A stretch of DNA of 64,000 nucleotides from Fimbriimonas ginsengisoli Gsoil 348 (lineage in GTDB: Bacteria > Armatimonadota > Fimbriimonadia > Fimbriimonadales > Fimbriimonadaceae): positions 3,534,001 to 3,598,000 of the forward strand of contig NZ_CP007139.1 of NCBI RefSeq assembly GCF_000724625.1. Reading direction: 5' to 3'. Below the pieces are notes generated by a model that was given only the letters and a program-made list of their open reading frames with translations, was not told the DNA's origin and did not search any database. Shown here piece by piece: positions 59,026 through 64,000 of the stretch; within the stretch, counting starts at the first letter, position 1, and the number at the start of each line of letters is the position of its first letter. The translations under genes and the position numbers were made by a program.

Positions 59026-61764
59026 CTACTTGGATCCGGACTGAATCAGCCGCTGGTACAGCCTCATCGTCCGGTGAGATCCCGCATAGAGATTTCCGTT
59101 CCGGTCGAACGCCAAGGTTTGGTAGGCGCCGGTGGCTTCGCGGGCGGTCGTCGAGCAGTTGCCGTCCGCCGGTGCGGAGTCCACGCCGTACACGACGGTT
59201 GCCACCCGCTTCTGACCCGGACTGATCCGGCGGAGCCGGTTGTGCGTCCAGACATAGGCGTACCCGTAAGGGTCGACCGCGATCGACCCCGGATGATAGA
59301 CGCCGGCGGCGATCCCATCCCCGTCCGCGTACCACGTCCCCGAAGCTTCGGGGTCGGCCGCGACCTCACCCGTGCCCGCGTAGACGGAAACCGTACCGTC
59401 CGGGTCGACGCGGCGTACCAGATTGTTTTCGTGGTCCGAAACCAGGATCGCCCCGTCAGGCATCGCCGCGATGGCGACCGGCGCGGAGAAGAGCGCCGAG
59501 GCGCCCTGGCCGTCGGCAAGGCCGGAGGCTCCAGACTCGCTTCCGGCCACCAGGTCGACTTGCCAGGAAGTCGCGAGGTCGGGCGCCTCATCGCGCTGCG
59601 TCACCTTTCTCACCCGGTTTCCGTCCCACTCGCAGATGTACAGCGTGCGGGTCGACTCCGACCAGATGAGATCGGGGGCGCAGGTGCTGAAGCGGGCGTC
59701 GCCTCCTAGACCGTTGCTATAGAGGTTCGTATCTGTCGAGTTTCCGGCGATCTTTAGCACGTACCAACTTCCGGGAAGGCGCGGATCGAGACCCGGTCCC
59801 AAGTACGCCGTGCGGAGCTCGCCGCCCTTGGTGGAAATTCCGTCCGGGTCCTGATGGCAGAACATGAAGAGGCGGCGTCCGTCCGGCGAGCATTCGACCG
59901 AGTCGATCTGGCCCTGAACCACCTCGTCGCCGTATCCGTTCGTGAGGCTCCCACCCGGGTTGTAAGGCATGATCGTGGTGATCAAGCCGCTTGGCTCCAT
60001 GCGGCGAACCATGCGTGGATAGCCATCTTCCGCTTGGTCGACGAAGAAGACCGTGCCATCGGCCGCAGTGGCGATGGAGCTAACCTTTCGAATCCGGGCG
60101 CTAGTTCCAGAGCCGTCCTGCGGTCTTACGTCGGCCCCAGTGTAGCGTCCGGCGATGGTCCGGAGGAGGACGTTGTCGGCGCCGTAGAAGCCGGCCTGGG
60201 TGGGGTCGTACATCGCCCCGATCGACGACTCGATGGTTGTATCCGCCTCCACCGTGATGGTGAAAGAGAACTGACGCACGCCGGCCGGTAGCGCGAAATT
60301 CCAAGCGGGAACCGGAACCGTCGTTTGAGGCGCCAGAGTGCTCGCCAACTGGAAGTAGGGGGCGTCTCCGCCCGTCCAAGGGAGGAAACCGGTCGGGTTG
60401 GAAACTCGGACCGGCTCGGAGGTGCCGACAGAGGCCGAAGAGACGGGAAGATTTCCGCTGACGGCGGCGATCTTTTTAATCTTGTTGAACGCCGGCGAGG
60501 TCATCCAAAGGTCGCCGGATGTGTCGGTAGCCAGATAAGCCTTCCCGTCGAACTGGGCCACGTCGCCCGGGCCGTCCAGGTCGCCGGCGATGCCGTTGCC
60601 GGCGATGGTCGAGACAAGGTAGTCGTGAGGGTTCGTGATCGATCCGGAAGGATTAAGCGTCAACTGCCGCACCGTACCCGCGTCGCAGACGTAGATGCCG
60701 CCGTTGGAAATGGCGATGCCAACCGGGGTGTCGAACCTGGCCTCGACGCCAGTCCCGTCCGCCTGGACCGGTTGCCCATTGCCTGCGATCGGCGCCGAGG
60801 CGCCCGTGGTCGGGTCGATCACGAATACGCGCCGGGAGACCGTGGCGAACAGCTTGTTCGATCCCCCTACCTGTCCGTAGGTGATGCCGAGCATGCCGGC
60901 GAGCGTTCCGCTCAGCGTAAGCGTGGTAGTCGTGCGGAGGCCGTCGAGGTCCGAGATCACCCGTACCGCGTTGTTCCCGCCATCAGCCACGAAGAGTCGG
61001 GTTCCGTCGGTGTCCATAGCCCGCACGGTGTTGAACCGGGCGTTCAGGCCGTTGCCGTCGGCATATCCCGCGGCGCCGCCGGCGATCTTCTCAAGGCCGG
61101 TCCCGTCCTTGTGAACGCGCCACAACTCCCAACCGTTGTTGGCCATAAAGAAGTAGACCCAGGTCCCGATTACTGAAACCGCTTGCACTTTCGCGGTACC
61201 AGTCGCGAGGTGCGAGGTGGTGCCGTTGTCGTTCTTTCGCAGGCCGCCCACCAGCTCGCCCCAATAGAATTCGTTGTTGGAGATGGCGGCGAGGCTAAGC
61301 GGGGAAGAAAGGGTCGTCCCGCCGGCCGGTCCGTCGACACTGCTGTTGGTGCCGGTGCCGATCACTTTCGTGACGGTGGTTAACGAGCGCAGGTCGGTAA
61401 CCGAACCGGTTCCGTTGACAAAGTTGCTGAGGATCACACGGAGCCCATTGCTTCCGCCGATGTTCTCGGCAAGATTGTTCTTCAAGGAGATTTGAAGCCG
61501 GCGTAGGGTCGTTTCGCCGGGAATTTCCAGCAACCGGCTCGAAGTCACGCTTAGCGCGGAGCCTCCGAAGGTCGCCCGGCTCGTTCCGGGTTGCAGCGGG
61601 CGCACGGTTACCTCGCCCGTCTCGACATTGACGATGACGCGAGCGGTGCCCTCGCCCTTCTCCACGACCGGCGCGATGGGGTTCGAGCGACCGCCGCCAC
61701 CTCCACCACCGCAGCCCGAGACCAGCAAAGGCACCACCAAAACCCAACATTTAAGTAATTTCAT
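59026..61764 (-). CDS. NHL-repeat lipoprotein
   Basis: 912 aa. Signal peptide with lipobox SGC (MKLLKCWVLVVPLLVSGCGG) followed by a glycine run. The region at ~40-150 is an Ig-like/strand domain; from ~150 to the end there are NHL-type beta-propeller blades with repeated A-G-x-G-x-x-G-x-x-D-G and A-R-F motifs (AGGAAGYADGNGLNARFNTV, AGNGQPVQADGTGVEARFDT, IAGNGIAGDLDGPGDVAQFD, VYAGTGEVAADPEASGTWYA), interrupted by a ~100-aa insertion near 455-560. It is probably surface-anchored and binds proteins or glycans. Flanked by the two tiny-peptide clusters; no link is shown. Confidence 0.85.
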   Translation of the reverse strand: MKLLKCWVLVVPLLVSGCGGGGGGGRSNPIAPVVEKGEGTARVIVNVETGEVTVRPLQPGTSRATFGGSALSVTSSRLLEIPGETTLRRLQISLKNNLAENIGGSNGLRVILSNFVNGTGSVTDLRSLTTVTKVIGTGTNSSVDGPAGGTTLSSPLSLAAISNNEFYWGELVGGLRKNDNGTTSHLATGTAKVQAVSVIGTWVYFFMANNGWELWRVHKDGTGLEKIAGGAAGYADGNGLNARFNTVRAMDTDGTRLFVADGGNNAVRVISDLDGLRTTTTLTLSGTLAGMLGITYGQVGGSNKLFATVSRRVFVIDPTTGASAPIAGNGQPVQADGTGVEARFDTPVGIAISNGGIYVCDAGTVRQLTLNPSGSITNPHDYLVSTIAGNGIAGDLDGPGDVAQFDGKAYLATDTSGDLWMTSPAFNKIKKIAAVSGNLPVSSASVGTSEPVRVSNPTGFLPWTGGDAPYFQLASTLAPQTTVPVPAWNFALPAGVRQFSFTITVEADTTIESSIGAMYDPTQAGFYGADNVLLRTIAGRYTGADVRPQDGSGTSARIRKVSSIATAADGTVFFVDQAEDGYPRMVRRMEPSGLITTIMPYNPGGSLTNGYGDEVVQGQIDSVECSPDGRRLFMFCHQDPDGISTKGGELRTAYLGPGLDPRLPGSWYVLKIAGNSTDTNLYSNGLGGDARFSTCAPDLIWSESTRTLYICEWDGNRVRKVTQRDEAPDLATSWQVDLVAGSESGASGLADGQGASALFSAPVAIAAMPDGAILVSDHENNLVRRVDPDGTVSVYAGTGEVAADPEASGTWYADGDGIAAGVYHPGSIAVDPYGYAYVWTHNRLRRISPGQKRVATVVYGVDSAPADGNCSTTAREATGAYQTLAFDRNGNLYAGSHRTMRLYQRLIQSGSK

Positions 61765-61942
61765 TGAAATATCATCCGTTTAGCTAACGGTGCAGGCAGT
61801 ATAAACGGTTATCGGAGACCGCGCAAGATCACTAGGATCGCTTTCTCGCCCACCCCTATTACTTAGCAATCTCTAAGGTCGGTCTCTTCCACGGAACCGC
61901 ACGGCCAAATCTCTCGCCCTTTGTAAGGAAGGTCCAAATATC

Positions 61943-62512
61943 ATGAAATTAAGCGGAATTCGAATGTTACTTGCCGGAGTGGTCTGCACCATGATGCTTG
62001 GCATGGTTCAGACGAGCGTGGCCCAGAGGCCGCCTTCATCGGTCCGAGCGGAGCAGCTTCGCCGGGCGGAGGCAAAGCGTCGTCAAGCCGAGCGAGTAGC
62101 CGCCGCCCAAAGGGCGGAGCGAAACGCGATCCAGTCGTCGCGAATCCGGATGCACGCCCTCAGCGCATCTAAACTGGCGCAAGCGCGAGCACGGGAAAGG
62201 GAACGCGCGGCGATCTTACGCTCACGCGCGCAACGACTTGCGGCGGCTCAGAGGGCGGAGCGAGAAACGATCAAGGCCTCCAGGATCCGAATGCACGCGG
62301 TTTCCGCCGCGAAGTTGAGGGAGGCTCGGGCTCAGCAACGGGAGCGCGCGGCGATTTTGCGGTCGAGAGCCCAGCGAGACGCCGCGTTCCGCCGGGCGGA
62401 GCGAAAGTCCATCACCTCCTCTAGGGAGCGAATGAGGGCGCTTCGGTACGCGAAGCTTCAGGCCGAGCGAAGAAGGCACCATCGCCATCACCACGACCAC
62501 GACCACGACTAG
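61943..62512 (+). CDS. secreted Arg/Ala-rich repeat protein with His/Asp tail
   Basis: 189 aa. Signal peptide (MLLAGVVCTMMLGMVQTSVA) and an AAGGAAGG ribosome-binding site upstream. The mature part is almost entirely helical and very basic, built of about three ~45-residue repeats (RxAAAQRAERxxIxxSRIRM, HAxSAxKLxxARAxxRERAA, ILRSRAQR). It ends in HHRHHHDHDHD, a likely metal-binding tail. No known family. The helical, highly charged repeats could bind acidic polysaccharide or nucleic acid outside the cell (inference). A hairpin at 62537-62556 follows. Confidence 0.75.
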   Translation: MKLSGIRMLLAGVVCTMMLGMVQTSVAQRPPSSVRAEQLRRAEAKRRQAERVAAAQRAERNAIQSSRIRMHALSASKLAQARARERERAAILRSRAQRLAAAQRAERETIKASRIRMHAVSAAKLREARAQQRERAAILRSRAQRDAAFRRAERKSITSSRERMRALRYAKLQAERRRHHRHHHDHDHD

Positions 62513-62802
62513 CGCCGCGTTACCGGCGGATGAATCCCGGCCCCGATTGGGGCCGGAGCTACGTTTGGATCATGAGGCGTTGTCGCGTGGGTGCGAGCCA
62601 AGCTGCGCCTTCGCGGCTTCGCCCTGGCGGAGCCGCCTGCCTGGAGAGCAGCGGTCCAGGGTTGCGCGGTAGGAGACACGGGGTCGACCGGCTTTTTGGC
62701 GGCTCAATCGAGGCTCGGGCGGGGCTCGGTTTGCGGTAACGCGACTCCCGGTCGCACGAAAGATGGGCTTTTTTCGCCCTCTGCGATCTCGGAAGATAGG
62801 GC
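62513..62802. other. intergenic region with terminator-like hairpin and repeat remnants
   Basis: CCGGCCCC-GATT-GGGGCCGG hairpin at 62537-62556 ends the Arg-rich gene; a solo MITE arm lies at 62590-62622 and a degenerate GGTCTGGAGACC-family copy at 62632-62659. No other gene seen before the small ORF at 62803. Confidence 0.5.
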
Positions 62803-62916
62803 ATGGCACCCACGATCCTCCTTCTCGCAACAATCTCAATCTCTCTAATGTCTGCCGCAGACCGGCTCCGGCTCGCCCATAGCGTGATCTCTCGCGATCC
62901 AGACCTTTTCGACTAG
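62803..62916 (+). CDS. tiny one-helix membrane peptide, family member 3 (37 aa)
   Basis: 37 codons from ATG 62803. Reads MAPTILLLATISISLM, then SAADRLRLAHSVISRDPDLF and D. The hydrophobic helix plus SAADRLR matches the L-M-x-A-A-D-R core of member 1; the tail is longer and the N-terminus more divergent. GGAAGATA about 10 bases upstream may be the ribosome-binding site. It is the least certain member by sequence but sits in the same cluster as members 4 and 5. Confidence 0.5.
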   Translation: MAPTILLLATISISLMSAADRLRLAHSVISRDPDLFD

Positions 62917-63216
62917 GCCACTCGCCGCTAACTCGGGGTCGGAAGTGCCATGTCGCTCCAGGTTTTTGCGCCGATGCGCCCCATATCGCGAGACGGCCTT
63001 AACAAAAAAGCTTAACAAGATCGCCGCGTCGGATTTCCCCGATTTCAACCTAGACGAACCTGCCGAAATTGGGCTGCTACTAAAGGAGCAATAAACGATG
63101 CCCTAAACAGGGGGCATTATCCGTTTTAATTACTGAGTGCAAGGACGCCATCTGATGGCCCTGATCTTCGGTCGGGGTTTGGATGCTGTTAACAGACTCG
63201 TCAGGAAGAATACGAA
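62917..63216. other. intergenic region with terminator-like hairpin
   Basis: No gene recognised. ATGCCC-TAAACAGG-GGGCAT followed by TATCCGTTTT (about 63106-63128) resembles a terminator; a GCCATC-T-GATGGC palindrome lies at about 63148-63160. AGGAAG near 63203 is the probable ribosome-binding site of the next small ORF. Confidence 0.4.
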
Positions 63217-63303
63217 ATGTTAATCATGGCAATGACTCTTGGATTTATCTCCGCCGGCCTCTTTACTGGCGCGGATAAGCTCAAAGATCGACGGACGCTC
63301 TAA
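63217..63303 (+). CDS. tiny one-helix membrane peptide, family member 4 (28 aa)
   Basis: 28 codons from ATG 63217, with AGGAAG 8 bases upstream, the best ribosome-binding site of the family. Reads MLIMAMTLGFISAGLF, then TGADKLKDRRTL. It shares with member 1 ML-I, LG-x-ISAGL, G-A-D and the basic tail, using different codons for nearly every shared residue. Followed at once by a stretch of consecutive hairpins (63310-63400) and then member 5. Confidence 0.62.
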   Translation: MLIMAMTLGFISAGLFTGADKLKDRRTL

Positions 63304-63309
63304 CCGCGT

Positions 63310-63400
63310 TGGGCAAGGATGCCCAGCCTCAAGTGAGTGCCCAAGCGCTGCAAACAGCGAAAAAGATCTCTACGAGAGACCTTGCGGCATGGTGCGCAAG
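63310..63400 (+). ncRNA. candidate structured RNA between tiny-peptide genes
   Basis: Four hairpins in 91 bases: TGGGCA-AGGA-TGCCCA (63310-63325), CGCTG-CAAA-CAGCG (63346-63359), TCTCT-ACG-AGAGA (63367-63379) and CTTGCG-8-CGCAAG (63381-63400). It could be a leader/attenuator of member 5, a trailer of member 4, or an independent or antisense RNA. Strand is nominal. No match to a known RNA family was recognised. Confidence 0.35.
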
Positions 63401-63455
63401 ACCTGCCCTTTATTGCCGGGCTGAAACCGGCCCCTTAAATTAACGTCAAATAAAT

Positions 63456-63542
63456 ATGCTTGTCCTAACGATGGTGTTCGGGCTTATATCACTACTGTTG
63501 ATGGCGGCCGCCGACTCGGCAAAGCGCCACCACACCTATTAA
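63456..63542 (+). CDS. tiny one-helix membrane peptide, family member 5 (28 aa)
   Basis: 28 codons from ATG 63456. Reads MLVLTMVFGLISLLLM, then AAADSAKRHHTY. It shares ML-x-LTMV with member 2, GLIS with member 1 and the M-x-A-A-D core with members 1 and 3. No ribosome-binding site is visible in the A/T-rich leader (CAAATAAAT), so translation may depend on upstream structure or be leaderless. Confidence 0.58.
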   Translation: MLVLTMVFGLISLLLMAAADSAKRHHTY

Positions 63543-63796
63543 TCGCGTTCCAACGGAGAGTGAGGCGAATGCCACCCTCGAACGGGATTTAAGCGGCAGT
63601 CCCTAGTCCCTGCCCGAGCGACTAGACATACCAGGTGCAATGTGCCTACACATGGTGTCGCGCACAATATCCAAGGCATTCGGATTATTGAGTGGGCGGT
63701 TTTCTCGACATGAAACCGCGGAAAGGGATTTCTCGCAAAGAGCGCTGAGGTCCGGGGCTTCACTTTAGGGATTCCGAACCGTACGCGCGACCGTCT
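63543..63796. other. gene-free stretch
   Basis: 254 bases between the last tiny-peptide ORF and the partial gene; I see no gene, terminator or promoter that I can support. Confidence 0.4.
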
Positions 63797-64000
63797 TTAA
63801 GCTTGGTTCGCGTTTGACGGGTCGCCGGCCATTTCTTCCAGGTAAGTCGCGTATCGCTTGCGCAGGATCGGGGACTCGACCATGATCGTTGCCTTCGTGA
63901 CGGCAAGGCCTTCGCGGTCGACGAGGTCGAAGACCTCTCTTTGACGGCGTCGGTCTTGCTCCAAGACCCGGATGAGCGCGTCGATCGTTTTTGGTCCGGC
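63797..64000 (-). CDS. C-terminus of an unidentified protein (partial)
   Basis: 67 codons plus stop TAA (63797-63799); the gene continues beyond the right edge. The visible part is helical and charged (TIDALIRVLEQDRRRQREVF, DLVDREGLAVTKATIMVESP, ILRKRYATYLEEMAGDPS). There is a weak, unproven resemblance to the C-terminal half of P27-type phage terminase small subunits (helix, GLxVTK, P, helix); this could be chance. Coding potential is supported by the continuous frame to the edge and codon-like GC3. Confidence 0.55.
   Translation of the reverse strand, partial: AGPKTIDALIRVLEQDRRRQREVFDLVDREGLAVTKATIMVESPILRKRYATYLEEMAGDPSNANQA

Noticed and set aside
58825-59709. 294-aa plus-strand frame over the end of the NHL lipoprotein gene
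   Set aside because: Arg-rich antisense shadow crossing a strong bidirectional terminator; the NHL frame is clear.
62932-63020. Further tiny ORF (start ATG near 62950) as another peptide family member
   Set aside because: The translation lacks a hydrophobic helix and the A-A-D core, so it does not match the family.

Overview
This is a 64-kb chromosomal stretch of roughly 60% GC from a free-living bacterium with compact, often overlapping genes and TTG/GTG starts. No phage or insertion-sequence core is visible. The mix (direct GlnRS, BlaI/BlaR1-type signalling, SARP and WD40/AAA regulators, many secreted low-complexity proteins, a large extracellular-polysaccharide locus) suggests an environmental lineage such as Armatimonadota/Fimbriimonadia. 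That placement is a low-confidence inference; no marker gene here proves it.

Layout. 1-6.2 kb: tandem HTH-PAS genes, a HemG-like flavodoxin, a membrane SRPBCC protein, and a glnS/tRNA-Gln(CUG) pair in which glnS appears to start at AUU. 6.2-10.2 kb: an ABC-2 transporter, then a blaI-type repressor with its operator, overlapping an M56 (BlaR1-like) peptidase that carries a glycine-rich linker and an STN-like C-terminus. 10.2-13.6 kb: two convergent VOC proteins, then a degenerate NodB-type protein coupled to a secreted adenosine-deaminase-family enzyme. 13.7-21.9 kb: a SARP-like AAA regulator tail-to-tail with an AAA/WD40 protein, then a secreted protein coupled to a redoxin-DUF1573 protein.

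22-58.3 kb is a surface-glycan locus. It holds a giant SLBB export protein, a GHL10-like/HEAT protein, an AlgI/AlgJ-type O-acetylation pair, a WbpL-type initiating transferase with a GT4 glycosyltransferase and epimerase, GDP-fucose genes (gmd, fcl), Wzy, Wzx, Wzz and a WbpM/PglF-like dehydratase. It also holds a nearly complete GDP-route legionaminic-acid pathway split over two strands: ptmE, legB, legC and legH on the minus strand; legI (neuB), legG (neuC), a cytidylyltransferase and a PtmA-like SDR on the plus strand. The simplest reading is Wzx/Wzy-dependent synthesis and export of an O-acetylated polymer containing fucose and a nonulosonic acid.

58.4-63.6 kb is mostly unannotated space around an NHL-repeat lipoprotein and an Arg/His-rich secreted repeat protein. 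Reading it codon by codon reveals at least five tiny ORFs (28-37 codons) in two clusters. They encode mutually similar one-helix peptides (ML-x-LT, LG-x-IS, LM-x-AAD, basic tail) with different synonymous codons. This looks like an undescribed small membrane-peptide family and is the main novelty of the window. Several dispersed palindromic repeat families, including a MITE-like element with perfect 37-bp inverted arms, occupy the gene-free gaps.
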